A stretch of DNA of 64,000 nt, taken from positions 62,001-126,000 of the forward strand of contig NZ_JANFDG010000002.1 of the NCBI RefSeq assembly GCF_024609765.1. Direction: 5' to 3'. Below, piece after piece: positions 46,006-57,559 of the stretch (position 1 is its first letter; each line of letters starts with the position of its first letter). A program made the position numbers and the translations under genes. The notes beneath the pieces are model-generated. The model saw only the letters and a list, made by a program, of their open reading frames with translations. It ran no database searches and was not told the origin of the DNA. The stretch comes from Shinella pollutisoli (GTDB lineage: Bacteria > Pseudomonadota > Alphaproteobacteria > Rhizobiales > Rhizobiaceae).

Positions 46006-46784
46006 CACCATTCTCCCTTGAAGGCGGCGGGGCGCTTTTCCGTGAAGGCGGCGACGCCCTCCTTCAGGTCCCCGGTCTTGGCGACGAGCATGGAGCCCAG
46101 CGCCTCGACCGCCGCGCCGTTGTCCTCGCCGTTCGCGATCGTGACCATCAGCTTGGAGACCTCCGTCGCCGCCGGGCCGCGCGCGGCGACCCGCGCCGCA
46201 TAGGCCTTCGCCGCCGGGACGCCCATGCCGGTCTCCACGACCTGATCGACGATGCCGAGCGTCTGCGCTTCCGCCGCGGTCAGCACCTCGCCGCCGATGA
46301 GCATGCGCCGCACGGCCTGTGCGCCGAAACGCTTCACCAGCCGCTGCGTGCCGGACCAGCCGGGCACCATGCCGAGGCCGGCTTCCGGCAGGCCGATCTT
46401 GACCTGCGTCTCGGCGATGCGGATGTCGGCGGCGGCGGCGAGCTCCAGCCCGCCGCCGAGCGCATGGCCGTTGACGGCGGCGATGAGCGGCATGCGCAGC
46501 GTCGCCAGCCGCTCGAAGACGCGATGGCCGAAGCGCACCCAGGCATGGCCGAATTCGTTCGGCTCCATGCCCGCCCACGCCCTGATGTCGCCGCCGGCGG
46601 AGAAGGCCTTGCCCTCGCCGGTGAGGATCGCCACGCGCACGGCGGCGTTCGCCTCGACCGCGTCGCAGGCGGCCGAAAGCTCCTGCAACATGGCGATGTC
46701 GAAGGCGTTGAGCTTCTCCGGCCGCGCGACGGTGATCGTCGCGACGGCGTCTTCCACCTCGACGCGGATGCGCGGCTCAGCCAT
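46005..46784 (-). CDS. Enoyl-CoA hydratase/isomerase family (crotonase) protein
   Basis: The 259-residue protein has the crotonase oxyanion hole GEGKAFSAGGDIRAWAG (about 57-72) and NGHALGGGLELAAAADIRIAE (about 98-118, read in two parts). The first catalytic Glu is in LPEAGLGMVPGWSGTQRL. At the position of the second hydratase Glu, the sequence reads AVRRMLIGG, so a standard hydratase mechanism is not assured; an isomerase, hydrolase or lyase of the same fold is possible. It overlaps the CoA-transferase gene by eight bases and the ALDH gene by its stop codon, showing tight coupling. Confidence 0.88.
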   Translation of the reverse strand: MAEPRIRVEVEDAVATITVARPEKLNAFDIAMLQELSAACDAVEANAAVRVAILTGEGKAFSAGGDIRAWAGMEPNEFGHAWVRFGHRVFERLATLRMPLIAAVNGHALGGGLELAAAADIRIAETQVKIGLPEAGLGMVPGWSGTQRLVKRFGAQAVRRMLIGGEVLTAAEAQTLGIVDQVVETGMGVPAAKAYAARVAARGPAATEVSKLMVTIANGEDNGAAVEALGSMLVAKTGDLKEGVAAFTEKRPAAFKGEW

Positions 46785-48390
46785 GGGCGGCTCCTTCCAG
46801 CGTGCGTCGCGGCTTTTGCGGCAGCGTCAGGCCGATCGGCGCGTCCTTGAACAGCGCGGCGTCCATCGTCCGAAGGTCCGCCGGGACGACGAGGTCGAAG
46901 TCCGCCTGATCGAGGATATGCGCCTTAAGGTCGACGCCCGGCGCGATCTCGGTGAGCACGATGCCCCGCGGCGTCAGCTTCATCACGCAGCGTTCGGTGA
47001 CGTAGGTGATGTCCTGGCCCTGTGCGACGCCGCGCGGGCCGGAGAAGGTGACGTGCTCGACCTCGTCGACCAGCTTCTTCAGCTTGCCTTCCTTCTCGAT
47101 GACGAGCCTGCCGTCCGCCACGGCGAGCTTGGCGCCGGCATTGAACATGCCGGAGAAGACGATCTTCCTCGCCCGCGCGGTGATGTCGACGAAGCCGCCG
47201 CAGCCGGCGGTCACATGCGGGCGGAAGGAGAGCTTCGAGACGTTGACCGAACCGTCGCGGCCGATCTCCAGGAAGGAGAGAAGCGAGGCGTCGAAACCGG
47301 CGCCCTGAAAATAGGTGAACTGGTAGGGCGAGGGAACGAAGGCATCGGCGTTGGAGGCGCAGCCGAAGGCGAAGTCGAGGAGCGGCACGCCGCCGACCGC
47401 GCCCTGCTCGATCACCCAGGTCACGGCGCCGTGCAGGCCTTCCTCCAGCAGGATGCGCGGCACGTTGGCGGAGATGCCGAAGCCGAGATTGACGGCGCTG
47501 CCGGCCTCAAGCTCCTGCGCCACGCGGCGGGCGATGACCTTCTGGATGTTGAACTCCGGCACGCGGAACGAGCCGAGCGGCCGGAAGATCTCGCCGGAGA
47601 TGGTGGGATCATAGAGCGTCTGCGTCGTCTGCTTCTGCTCCGGGTCGACCACGACATAGTCGACCAGCGTGCCCGGCACGCGCACGTCGTGGGGCTTCAG
47701 CGAGCCGTCCTTGGTGATGCGTTTCACCTGGGCAATGACGATGCCGCCGTTGTTGCGGGCGGCGAGCGCCTGGTCGAGGCCGCCGAGATAGGCGCCCTCG
47801 TGCTCGTAGGTGAGGTTGCCGCGCTCGTCGGCCGTCGTGGCGCGGATGATCGCCACCTGGGGTGCGATCGCCTTGAAATAGAGCCAGTCCTCGCCGGCGA
47901 AGACGATCTTCTCGACCACCGGCTCGGCGCTCGCCAGCGCGTTCATCGCGCAGCCCTCGCGGGTCGGGTCGACGAAGGTTTCGAGCCCGACCTTGGTGAT
48001 GACGCCCGGGCGCCTGGCGGCGGCCTCGCGGTGCATGTCGAAGAGGATGCCGGAGGGGATGTTGTAGGCCGGGATCTCGTTGCCGGTGATCATCTGCCAG
48101 ATCAGCGGCGGCTCGGACGAGGAGGGGCCGGAAGGGTAGGAGCCGGCGATGATCTTCGCGAGCAGGCCCTTCTTGGCGATGTGGTCCACGCCTTTGATGC
48201 CACTCATGTCGCCGGCGGCGATCGGATGCAGCGTCGTCAGGTTCCTCGGGTGGCCCGTCTCGTCGAAGCGCGCGCCGATCGCCTTCAGCATCAGGTCGGG
48301 GCAGCCGAGGCCGGAGGAGGAGGAGACCGAGACGACCGCGCCGTCGGGAATGAGGCGTGCCGCCGCTTCGAGGGAAATATGCTTGCTCAT
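46777..48390 (-). CDS. Acyl-CoA:carboxylate CoA-transferase (propionate CoA-transferase/YdiF type)
   Basis: The 537-residue protein is a one-chain family I CoA-transferase. The N-terminal half opens with AAARLIPDGAVVSVSSSSGLGCPDLMLKA. The active-site Glu lies in WVIEQGAVGGVPLLDFAFGC (about 325-344), like the ESG-IGG motif of propionate CoA-transferases. VTYVTERCVMKLTPRGIVL and EIAPGVDL close the second half. It activates an organic acid by CoA transfer, presumably feeding the crotonase gene that follows with an eight-base overlap. The start at 48388-48390 lies eight bases from the Gfo/Idh gene stop. Confidence 0.9.
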   Translation of the reverse strand: MSKHISLEAAARLIPDGAVVSVSSSSGLGCPDLMLKAIGARFDETGHPRNLTTLHPIAAGDMSGIKGVDHIAKKGLLAKIIAGSYPSGPSSSEPPLIWQMITGNEIPAYNIPSGILFDMHREAAARRPGVITKVGLETFVDPTREGCAMNALASAEPVVEKIVFAGEDWLYFKAIAPQVAIIRATTADERGNLTYEHEGAYLGGLDQALAARNNGGIVIAQVKRITKDGSLKPHDVRVPGTLVDYVVVDPEQKQTTQTLYDPTISGEIFRPLGSFRVPEFNIQKVIARRVAQELEAGSAVNLGFGISANVPRILLEEGLHGAVTWVIEQGAVGGVPLLDFAFGCASNADAFVPSPYQFTYFQGAGFDASLLSFLEIGRDGSVNVSKLSFRPHVTAGCGGFVDITARARKIVFSGMFNAGAKLAVADGRLVIEKEGKLKKLVDEVEHVTFSGPRGVAQGQDITYVTERCVMKLTPRGIVLTEIAPGVDLKAHILDQADFDLVVPADLRTMDAALFKDAPIGLTLPQKPRRTLEGAAHG

Positions 48391-48398
48391 CGTTTCTT

Positions 48399-50483
<2,085 letters not shown>

Positions 50484-50487
50484 TTAA

Positions 50488-50501
50488 TTGGATCGTTCCA
50501 A
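50488..50501. promoter_or_regulatory. LacI-type operator upstream of the LacI-Gfo operon
   Basis: TTGGATCGTTCCAA is palindromic except for one base pair on either side of the central CG. Its core GATCGTTCCAAATT (50491-50504) recurs exactly inverted at 50571-50584. It lies 45 bases upstream of the LacI start. Confidence 0.65.
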
Positions 50502-50570
50502 ATTTGTCAAGCGCTCCTTGCGGAAATTATTAGCTGAATTATGCGGAGACGCGGACCTCTTCTATCTTGC

Positions 50571-50590
50571 AATTTGGAACGATCTAAATT
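50571..50590. promoter_or_regulatory. LacI-type operator upstream of the DUF993 gene
   Basis: AATTTGGAACGATCTAAATT is a 20-base imperfect palindrome (16 of 20 positions symmetric), ending 27 bases before the DUF993 start. Its first 14 bases are the exact reverse complement of 50491-50504. The two CG centres are 86 bases apart, about eight helical turns. Confidence 0.65.
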
Positions 50591-50617
50591 ATTCGACACA
50601 AAACTCCGGAGGACGCC

Positions 50618-51784
50618 ATGCCCATCAGCCTCACCCTGCCACAATCGGACGGCCGCCTCGAACGCTACGATCTCGCCGGCACGCCGCTCGCCCGGCCGGC
50701 CGCCGTGCCGCGCTTCAACCGCATCGCCTATGCGGCGGCCCACGTGGTCTCCGATCCGCTGCGCGACGCGCGGCCGTGGGAGCAACCCGCCATCGACTGG
50801 GAGCGGACGATGGCCTTCCGCCATCACCTCTGGACGCTCGGCTTCCGCATCGCCGAGGCGATGGACACCGCCCAGCGCGGCATGGGGCTCGATTGGGCGG
50901 GTGCGCAGGAGCTGATCCGCCGCTCGCTCGTCGAGGCGAAGACCGTGCCGGGCGCCGATCTCGCCTGCGGCGCCGGCACGGACCATCTCGCGCCCGCCGA
51001 CGCCCGGTCGCTGGACGACGTGATCGCCGCCTACGAGGAACAGGTCGGCTTCGTGGAGAAGCACGGCGGCCGGGCGGTCATGATGGCGAGCCGGGCGCTC
51101 GCCCGCATCGCCGCCTCGCCGGACGACTACCGCAAGGTCTACGGCCGCATCCTGTCCCAGGCGAAGGACAAGGTGGTGCTGCACTGGCTCGGCGACATGT
51201 TCGACCCGCAGCTGAAGGGCTACTGGGGCTCGGAAGGCTTCGAGCCGGCGCTCGACACGGTGCTGTCGATCATCGCGGAGAACCGCGACAAGGTCGAAGG
51301 CATCAAGATCTCGCTGCTCGACAACGCCTGTGAGGTGGCGCTTCGCGACCGGCTGCCGGAGGGCGTGCTCTGCTTCACCGGCGACGACTTCAACTATGCG
51401 GAGCTGATCGAAGGCGACGGGGAAAAATACAGCCACGCGCTGCTCGGCATCTTCGACGCGGTGGCGCCGCAGGCCTCGAAGGCGCTCGCGTCGCTTGCCG
51501 CCGGCGATGCCGCCGCCTTCCGCGCCGTGATCGAGCCGACTGTGCCCCTGTCGCGAAAAATCTTCGAGGCGCCGACGCAATATTACAAGACGGGCGTCGT
51601 CTTCCTCGCCTGGCTGAACGGGCACCAGGACCATTTCACCATGCCGGCCGGCATGCAGTCCGCCCGCGGGCTCCTTCATTATGCGGAGGTCTTCCGCCTC
51701 GCCGACCGGGCGAACGTGCTCGACCGGCCGGAGCTTGCGGCGGAGCGGATGAGAAGCCTGATGCGCGTCTTCGGCGTCACCTGA
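50618..51784 (+). CDS. DUF993 family protein (dihydrodipicolinate synthase-like aldolase fold)
   Basis: The 388-residue protein belongs to DUF993, a family related to the DHDPS/N-acetylneuraminate lyase barrel. The segment VEGIKISLLDNACE places a Lys at residue 230 in the position of the Schiff-base Lys of that superfamily (compare GIK-x-S). VVLHWLGDMFDPQLKGYWGS and VLCFTGDDFNYAEL are other conserved-looking stretches. GGAGGA lies just before the ATG at 50618. It is divergent from the LacI-Gfo-CoA transferase operon and shares its operator region, so it likely performs a retro-aldol or dehydration step in the same pathway. The actual substrate is not known. Confidence 0.85.
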   Translation: MPISLTLPQSDGRLERYDLAGTPLARPAAVPRFNRIAYAAAHVVSDPLRDARPWEQPAIDWERTMAFRHHLWTLGFRIAEAMDTAQRGMGLDWAGAQELIRRSLVEAKTVPGADLACGAGTDHLAPADARSLDDVIAAYEEQVGFVEKHGGRAVMMASRALARIAASPDDYRKVYGRILSQAKDKVVLHWLGDMFDPQLKGYWGSEGFEPALDTVLSIIAENRDKVEGIKISLLDNACEVALRDRLPEGVLCFTGDDFNYAELIEGDGEKYSHALLGIFDAVAPQASKALASLAAGDAAAFRAVIEPTVPLSRKIFEAPTQYYKTGVVFLAWLNGHQDHFTMPAGMQSARGLLHYAEVFRLADRANVLDRPELAAERMRSLMRVFGVT

Positions 51785-51875
51785 CGTTTCCTGTGGATGG
51801 CCGCGGGGCTGCGGCCTCCCTGCCGGGCCTTTGCGCTAAACTCGGCCCGTTTGCGGACGGTGAGAGGAGGCGGCG

Positions 51876-52565
51876 ATGACGGAGGTGAAGATCGGCGAGA
51901 CCTGGAAGGCGCCGCTTTCGGCGGAGTTCACCAGTCCCTACATGGGCGCGCTGAAGACCTTCCTCGTCGAGCAGAAGGCGCAGGGGCGGCGTGTCTTCCC
52001 CAAGGGATCGGAATATTTCCGCGCGCTCGACCTCACGCCGCTCGACGACGTGCGCGTCGTCATCCTCGGGCAGGACCCCTATCACGGCGAGGGACAGGCG
52101 CACGGGCTCTGCTTTTCGGTGCGCCCCGGCGTGCGCATCCCGCCTTCGCTCGTCAACATCTACAAGGAGCTGCAGGACGACCTCGGCATCCCGCCCGCCC
52201 GCCACGGCTTCCTCGAACATTGGGCACGGCAGGGCGTGCTCCTGCTCAACAGCGTGCTGACGGTGGAGATGGGCCGCGCCGCCTCGCATCAGGGGCAGGG
52301 CTGGGAGCGCTTCACCGACGCGGTGATCCGCGTCGTCAACGAGCAGGAGAAGCCCGTCGTCTTCATCCTCTGGGGCTCCTACGCCCAGAGGAAGGCCGCC
52401 TTCGTCGACCGCGCGCGCCATCTCGTGCTGCGCTCGCCGCATCCCTCGCCGCTCTCCGCCCACAACGGCTTCTTCGGCTCGCGGCCCTTCTCCAAGGCGA
52501 ACGATTTCCTGAAGAAGCACGGGCGCGAGCCGGTCGACTGGCGGCTGCCGGACGACGTGGCTTAG
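51876..52565 (+). CDS. ung: Uracil-DNA glycosylase
   Basis: This 229-residue DNA repair enzyme removes uracil from DNA. The water-activating motif VVILGQDPYHGEGQAHGLCF holds the catalytic Asp at residue 67. SVLTVEMGRAASHQGQGWE and the HPSPLSAHNGFFG loop with its His complete the family signature. GAGAGGAGG lies upstream of the ATG at 51876. It stands alone, followed by a palindromic repeat and the convergent nucleoside hydrolase gene. There is no doubt about the family. Confidence 0.97.
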   Translation: MTEVKIGETWKAPLSAEFTSPYMGALKTFLVEQKAQGRRVFPKGSEYFRALDLTPLDDVRVVILGQDPYHGEGQAHGLCFSVRPGVRIPPSLVNIYKELQDDLGIPPARHGFLEHWARQGVLLLNSVLTVEMGRAASHQGQGWERFTDAVIRVVNEQEKPVVFILWGSYAQRKAAFVDRARHLVLRSPHPSPLSAHNGFFGSRPFSKANDFLKKHGREPVDWRLPDDVA

Positions 52566-52572
52566 AGGTTCG

Positions 52573-52689
52573 TCCCTCATCCCCCTGCCGGGACCTTCTT
52601 CCCGCAAGCGGGGAGAAGGAGAAAAACGGTACGGCATTGGTTCCTCTCCCCGCTTGCGGGGAGAGGATGCCGGCAGGCAGGTGAGGGGC
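52573..52689. repeat. RIME-like palindromic repeat, copy 5
   Basis: It opens with GTCCCTCATCCCCCTGCCGG and closes with CCGGCAGGCAGGTGAGGGGC. Inner hairpins CTTCCCGCAAGCGGGGAGAAG and CTCTCCCCGCTTGCGGGGAGAG lie either side of AAAACGGTACGGCATT. It lies between two convergent genes. Confidence 0.82.
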
Positions 52690-52700
52690 AAATCTACCCC

Positions 52701-53654
52701 TCAGGCCGCCCGCACCAGCGTCTCGCGGAGCAGCGCCATCGCCCGGTCGACGTCGATTCCGGTGCAGACCTGCTGGCTCGGGATGTCGTCCCAGTTGCCG
52801 GGCGGGAAGGCGTGGCCGTCGGGCTTCTGGATGGTCTGGCCGTCGGCGATGCCGCCGGCGACGACGCGGATCGCACCGCTGCGGGTGGCGAAGAGCTCGG
52901 GCGCGACGAGGTAGAGGCACGCGCAGCTGTCGTGCACGACCATGCCGTCCTCGACGTGGCGGCCGTAGAAATCGATGTAGAACTGCGAGATGTCGGAGAG
53001 CAGCTTCAGCCGCTCTCCGCCTCTCGTCACGAGATCGGCGAGCATTTTCCGGGTCATGACCGTGCGCATCGTCACGTCGAGGCCAACGACGACCACCTTC
53101 CACGGTGCGGTCATCACCACGTCGGCGGCCTCCGGGTCGCCGTGGATGTTGGCCTCGGCGGCGGGGGTGATGTTGCCCGGCACGTCGAAGGCGCCGCCCA
53201 TGATGATCACCTGCCTGACGAGGCCGGCGATCTCCGGCGCCTCCTTCAGCGCATAGGCGAGGTTCGACATGCGGCCGACGGCGATCAGCGTCACCTCGCC
53301 GGGATTCGCCTTCACCGTGTCGATGATGAAGCGGTGGGCCGGGCGCGGGTCGACCGGCAGGTCGATCGTCTCCGGCACGTCGATATTGCCGAGCCCGTCG
53401 TCGCCGTGGATCGTCACCGGCCAGTCGACGGGGTTGCGCATCGGGTTCCAGGTCCTGCCCTCGCCGCGGGCGACCGGGGCGTCGATGCCCCATTCGCGCT
53501 TGAGGAAGAGGGCGTTGCGCGTCGTCGTCTCGACCGAGGCATTGCCGAAGACCGTGGTGATGCCGAGGAGATCGATCTCCGGGTGATGGTGCAGGAAGAG
53601 CAACGCCATCGCGTCGTCGACGCCGGGATCGGTGTCGAAAATGACCTTGTGCAT
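52701..53654 (-). CDS. Nucleoside hydrolase
   Basis: The 317-residue enzyme has the calcium-binding Asp cluster DTDPGVDDAMAL at residues 7-18, the family signature of inosine/uridine-preferring nucleoside hydrolases, which split nucleosides into base and ribose. LLGITTVFGNASVE, IIMGGAFDVPGNITPAAEAN and a late HDSCACLYLVAPELF stretch with the conserved His-Asp are also typical. It lies 24 bases downstream of a DadA-like oxidase gene on the same strand. Base preference cannot be read with confidence. Confidence 0.93.
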   Translation of the reverse strand: MHKVIFDTDPGVDDAMALLFLHHHPEIDLLGITTVFGNASVETTTRNALFLKREWGIDAPVARGEGRTWNPMRNPVDWPVTIHGDDGLGNIDVPETIDLPVDPRPAHRFIIDTVKANPGEVTLIAVGRMSNLAYALKEAPEIAGLVRQVIIMGGAFDVPGNITPAAEANIHGDPEAADVVMTAPWKVVVVGLDVTMRTVMTRKMLADLVTRGGERLKLLSDISQFYIDFYGRHVEDGMVVHDSCACLYLVAPELFATRSGAIRVVAGGIADGQTIQKPDGHAFPPGNWDDIPSQQVCTGIDVDRAMALLRETLVRAA

Positions 53655-53678
53655 GGAAAACCTTCTTTGTCGTTGTTC

Positions 53679-54914
53679 TTACTGGAAGCGGGCGATCGAG
53701 AAGGGCTGGAGTGCGCTTGCGCCTTCTCCGGCCAGGAGCCGCGCGACATGGCGGCCGGTCGTCGCCGAGAGGGTGAGGCCGAGATGGCCGTGGCCGAAGG
53801 CGAAGGCGATGCGCGGGTCGGCCGGATGCAGGCTGATGACCGGCAGCGAATCCGGCGTGGAGGGTCGGCGGCCCATCCATTCCGTGCCGCCCTCTTCCGG
53901 CAGGTCGGGCACGTAGCGGCGCATCTTGCGGCGCATGGCCGCGGCGCGGGCGTAGTTGGCGGGCGCGTCCGGCCGGGCGAGCTCCACCGCGCCGCCGACG
54001 CGCAACGCCTTCTCGAAGGGCGTGGCGACGAAGCCGTGCTCGGCGAAGAAGACCGGCATTTCCAGCGTGACGGCCGGGTCGACGAAAGTGGTGTTGTAGC
54101 CGCGCTCCGTCTCGAGCTGCACCCGCAGGCCGAGATCGGCGACGAAGCGGCGCGACCAGATGCCGGCGGTGATCGCCAGCCGGTCGAAAACGAGCCGCTT
54201 GCCGGCCTCCGTCGCCACGGTGACGCCGTTCTCGCCCCGGCTCACGGCCGCGACCGCGGCGTCCACGAGCGTGGCGCGCTCGCGCAGCGCGGCCTGCAGC
54301 CGGCGCAGCAGTGTCAGCGGATATTCGAAGGTCTGGTAGCCGTCGTTGAAGGTCGCGCCGGCGAAGTCGCCTCTCAGCGCCGGCACGCGGCGGCGGGCCT
54401 CGGCCGCGTCCAGCTTCTCGACGGTGAAGCCGAACAGGCGGGCATTCTCCGCCTCCTGGGCGAAGGCCTTGTCGAGGGCCTTGGCGCCGTCGAAGAGCGT
54501 CATCGAACCGGTGCGGCGGATATGGCCGGAGATGCCGGCTATCTCGCCGAGGCGCAGGTGATCGGCCTCCGTCGTCTTCATCAGGAAGGTGAGCGCGTCG
54601 CGGGCGGCGGCCACCTTCGTCGGGCGGGCGGAGGCGAGGAAGCGGAAGAGCCAGGGCATGAGCGCCGGCAGGTCCTGCCAGCGCACCGAGAGGGGGCCGA
54701 GCGGATCGAGCAGCCATTTCGGTGCGGCGAACAGCATGCCGGGCCGGGCGAGCGGATCGATCTCCGGCACGGCGAGGATGCCGGCATTGCCGACGGAGGC
54801 GGGCTGCCCGCCCGCGTCGCGCTCGATGATGGTGACGGTGTGCCCGTCCTCCAGCAGGAAGAGGGCGGTGGCGCAGCCGATGATGCCGCCGCCGACGATG
54901 CCGATATGTGCCAT
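53679..54914 (-). CDS. FAD-dependent oxidoreductase, D-amino acid dehydrogenase (DadA)-like
   Basis: The 411-residue flavoprotein begins HIGIVGGGIIGCATALFLLEDGHTV (in pieces), the DAO-family FAD motif. It has PASVGNAGILAVPEIDPLA (about 32-50) as in DadA, and ends with AFGHGHLGLTLSATTGRHVA, a hallmark of D-amino acid dehydrogenases. The ATG at 54912-54914 replaces a longer frame that would start at 55013 in a region without homology. No racemase gene lies adjacent, so the amine substrate remains open. It is likely co-transcribed with the nucleoside hydrolase gene. Confidence 0.88.
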   Translation of the reverse strand: MAHIGIVGGGIIGCATALFLLEDGHTVTIIERDAGGQPASVGNAGILAVPEIDPLARPGMLFAAPKWLLDPLGPLSVRWQDLPALMPWLFRFLASARPTKVAAARDALTFLMKTTEADHLRLGEIAGISGHIRRTGSMTLFDGAKALDKAFAQEAENARLFGFTVEKLDAAEARRRVPALRGDFAGATFNDGYQTFEYPLTLLRRLQAALRERATLVDAAVAAVSRGENGVTVATEAGKRLVFDRLAITAGIWSRRFVADLGLRVQLETERGYNTTFVDPAVTLEMPVFFAEHGFVATPFEKALRVGGAVELARPDAPANYARAAAMRRKMRRYVPDLPEEGGTEWMGRRPSTPDSLPVISLHPADPRIAFAFGHGHLGLTLSATTGRHVARLLAGEGASALQPFSIARFQ

Positions 54915-54975
54915 GGGTCCGGTCTTGCCTCTTGCGATCGCGGCGGACGATAGACGGAAAGGCAAGCGATGTCGA

Positions 54976-55824
54976 TCAGCCGGCGGGCTTCTCCCCGGCC
55001 TTGCGGCCGGCAAGCGCCTGCCGCAGGAAAGCGGCGACGAAGAGCCCGGCCATCAGCAGCACGATGGTCGGCGCCGGCGCGCTGTCGAGGAAGAAGCTGA
55101 GGTAGATGCCGGCGAAGGAAGCGCCGAGCGCCACCGCCACGGCGACGGCGAGCATGGCGGAAAAGCGCCGCGTCACGAGCGCGGCGATTGCGCCGGGCGC
55201 GACCAGCATGGCGACGGAGAGGATGATGCCGACGGCCTTCAGCGCGCCGACGACGACAAGCGAGATCACCGCGAGCAGGCCGTAGTGCAGGAGGCGGACC
55301 GGCAGGCCGATCGCCGCCGCATGCTGCCGGTCGAAGGCCTGCACGAGCAGGTCCTCGCGGAAGAACAGGACGAAGCCGGTGGAGGCAAGGGCGATGGCCC
55401 CGGTTTCGACGAGGTCGGCAAAGGCGATGCCGAGCATGTCGCCGAAGAGGATGTGGTCGAGATGCACGTCCGGCTGGATCTTCACGTAGAGCACGAGGCC
55501 GAGCGCGAACATGCCGGAGAAGACGATGCCGAGGATCGTGTCCTCCTTCACCCGGCTGTTGTCCTTGAGGTAGCCGGCGGCGAGCGCGCAGAAGAGGCCG
55601 GCGACGAAGGCGCCGACCGCGAAGGGAAGCCCCACGACATAGGCGATGACGACGCCCGGCAGCACCGCATGCGAGACCGCGTCGCCCATCAGCGACCAGC
55701 CCTTGAGCACGAGATAGCAGGAGATCAGCGCCATCGGCACGGCGATCATCAGCGTCACCAGGAAGGCGTTCTGCATGAAGGCGAGCTGGAAGGGCAGGAG
55801 TGCCAGCGCGAGCGTCTCGTTCAT
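54976..55824 (-). CDS. sitD: Manganese/iron ABC transporter permease SitD
   Basis: The 282-residue ABC-3 family membrane protein has about eight hydrophobic segments. SCYLVLKGWSLMGDAVSHAVLPGVV (in pieces) and GIVFSGMFALGLVLY are family signatures, and it shares clear similarity with the next permease. It overlaps that gene by four bases. The order A-B-C-D and the two distinct permeases match sitABCD of rhizobia and enterobacteria. Confidence 0.9.
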   Translation of the reverse strand: MNETLALALLPFQLAFMQNAFLVTLMIAVPMALISCYLVLKGWSLMGDAVSHAVLPGVVIAYVVGLPFAVGAFVAGLFCALAAGYLKDNSRVKEDTILGIVFSGMFALGLVLYVKIQPDVHLDHILFGDMLGIAFADLVETGAIALASTGFVLFFREDLLVQAFDRQHAAAIGLPVRLLHYGLLAVISLVVVGALKAVGIILSVAMLVAPGAIAALVTRRFSAMLAVAVAVALGASFAGIYLSFFLDSAPAPTIVLLMAGLFVAAFLRQALAGRKAGEKPAG

Positions 55825-56690
55825 GGCCGCTCCTCCGTGGCGACGAGTGCCAGCCGCCCCTTGCGCCGCGCCGCCAGCAGCCCGTGCTTCGGCGCGAAGA
55901 CGAAGGCGGCGAGGAAGATCGCCGTCTGCAGCACGACGATGACGCCGCCCGTCGCACCGTCGAGGAAATAGGATAGATAGGCGCCGACGAGGCTGGTTCC
56001 GGCGCCGAGACCGGCGGCTATCAGGATCAGCCGCTGGAAGCGGTCGGTCAGCAGATAGGCGGTCGCCCCCGGCGTCACCACCATGGCGACGACGAGGAAG
56101 GCGCCGACCGTCTGCATGGCGGCGACGGTCGAGGCGCTGAGAAGGGTGAAGAACAGGATTTTCAAACCCGTCGGGTTGAGGCCGATCGAGCGGGCGTGGG
56201 CCTCGTCGAAGAAGGCCGCCATCAGGTCCTTCCACTTGAGGAGGAGGGCCGCGAGCGTCACCGCGCCGATGATGGCGAGCTGGACCGTGTCCTCGGGCGT
56301 GATGGCGAGGATGTTGCCGAGCACGATGGTCTGGATGTTCACCGGCGTCGGCGAGAGCGAGACCATGAACAGGCCGAGGCCGAAGAAGGAGGAGAAGATC
56401 ATGCCGATGATCGCGTCCTCCTTGAGCTTCGTCGCGCGGTTGAGGAAGAGCATGGCGGCGGCTGCAAGCCCGCCGGAGAGGAAGGCGCCGGCGGCGAACG
56501 GCAGGCCGAGCATGTAGGCGCCGGCCACACCCGGCACGATGGAATGGGAAAGCGCGTCGCCGATCAGGGACCAGCCCTTCAGCATCAGATAGGCGGAGAG
56601 GAAGCCGCAGATGCAGCCGACCAGCGCGCTCACCCACATGGCGTTGATCATGTAGCCGTAGCCGAAGGGCTCGAGGAGCGTGGCGATCAC
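55821..56690 (-). CDS. sitC: Manganese/iron ABC transporter permease SitC
   Basis: The 289-residue ABC-3 family permease has [20 protein letters not shown] and [20 protein letters not shown] as recognisable segments. It is paralogous to SitD and probably forms a heterodimer with it. It overlaps both the ATPase gene and sitD by four bases each, so the operon is fully coupled. Confidence 0.9.
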   Translation of the reverse strand: MIATLLEPFGYGYMINAMWVSALVGCICGFLSAYLMLKGWSLIGDALSHSIVPGVAGAYMLGLPFAAGAFLSGGLAAAAMLFLNRATKLKEDAIIGMIFSSFFGLGLFMVSLSPTPVNIQTIVLGNILAITPEDTVQLAIIGAVTLAALLLKWKDLMAAFFDEAHARSIGLNPTGLKILFFTLLSASTVAAMQTVGAFLVVAMVVTPGATAYLLTDRFQRLILIAAGLGAGTSLVGAYLSYFLDGATGGVIVVLQTAIFLAAFVFAPKHGLLAARRKGRLALVATEERP

Positions 56691-57559
56691 GACCGTTCCT
56701 CCTCCGCCTTGCGCTCGCCGTAGATGACGAAGGGGCGCTCGTCGTCGGTGATCACCTTCACCTCGCGCCGGTCCTCGTCGTCGTGCAGGTCGCGGCCGGC
56801 GAGGATGAAATGGCGCAGCACGCCGCCGAAGGCGCGTTCGAGGTTTTCCTCGGTGAAGGTCTCCTCCGTCGGGCCGGAGGCGATCACGGTGCCCTTGACG
56901 AAGACGGTGCGGTCGCAGAAGTCCGGCACGCTGCCGAGATTGTGGGTGGAGACGAGCATGACGCGGCCCTCGTCGCGCAGCTTGCGCAGGAGGTCGACGA
57001 TCTGCTCCTCGGTGGTGACGTCGACGCCGGTGAAGGGCTCGTCGAGCAGGATCACCTGGCCCTCCTGCGCCAGCGCCCGGGCGAGGAAGACGCGCTTTCT
57101 CTGCCCGCCGGAGAGCTCGCCGATCTGGCGCTTGCGGAAGGCGGACATGCCGACGCGCTCCAGCGCCTCGTCCACCATCTCGCGGTCGCGCTTTCCCGGG
57201 ATGCGCAGCCAGTTCATGTGGCCGTAGCGGCCCATCATGACGACGTCCTCGACGAGGACAGGAAAGCTCCAGTCGACTTCCTCGGCCTGCGGCACGTAGG
57301 CGACGAGGTTCTTCCTGAGCGCCTCGCGCACGGACAGGCCGAGGATCGTCACTTCGCCGGCGGCGAGCGGCACGAAGCCCATGATCGCCTTGAAGAGGGT
57401 GGATTTTCCCGAGCCGTTGACGCCGACCAGCGCGGTGATCGTGCCCTTCGGCACGGAGAAGCTCGCGTGCCGGAGCGCCGTCAGGCCGTTGCGGTAGGTG
57501 ACGGTCACATCCTCGGCGGTGATGCCCGCCACCACCTTCGCCCGGCCGCCCATCATCAT
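56687..57559 (-). CDS. sitB: Manganese/iron ABC transporter ATP-binding protein SitB
   Basis: The 290-residue ATPase has Walker [10 protein letters not shown] (about 43-51), signature [15 protein letters not shown] (about 143-157) and Walker [20 protein letters not shown], the usual SitB/MntB form. The N-terminus starts MMMGG. A C-terminal extension of about 40 polar residues is rich in Asp, Glu and Arg. It overlaps sitA and sitC by four bases each. Confidence 0.92.
   Translation of the reverse strand: MMMGGRAKVVAGITAEDVTVTYRNGLTALRHASFSVPKGTITALVGVNGSGKSTLFKAIMGFVPLAAGEVTILGLSVREALRKNLVAYVPQAEEVDWSFPVLVEDVVMMGRYGHMNWLRIPGKRDREMVDEALERVGMSAFRKRQIGELSGGQRKRVFLARALAQEGQVILLDEPFTGVDVTTEEQIVDLLRKLRDEGRVMLVSTHNLGSVPDFCDRTVFVKGTVIASGPTEETFTEENLERAFGGVLRHFILAGRDLHDDEDRREVKVITDDERPFVIYGERKAEEERS

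Noticed and set aside
51799-51816. Hairpin GGCCGC/GCGGCC after the DUF993 gene as a terminator
   Set aside because: The stem is short and no U-run follows; such stems are frequent in DNA this GC-rich.
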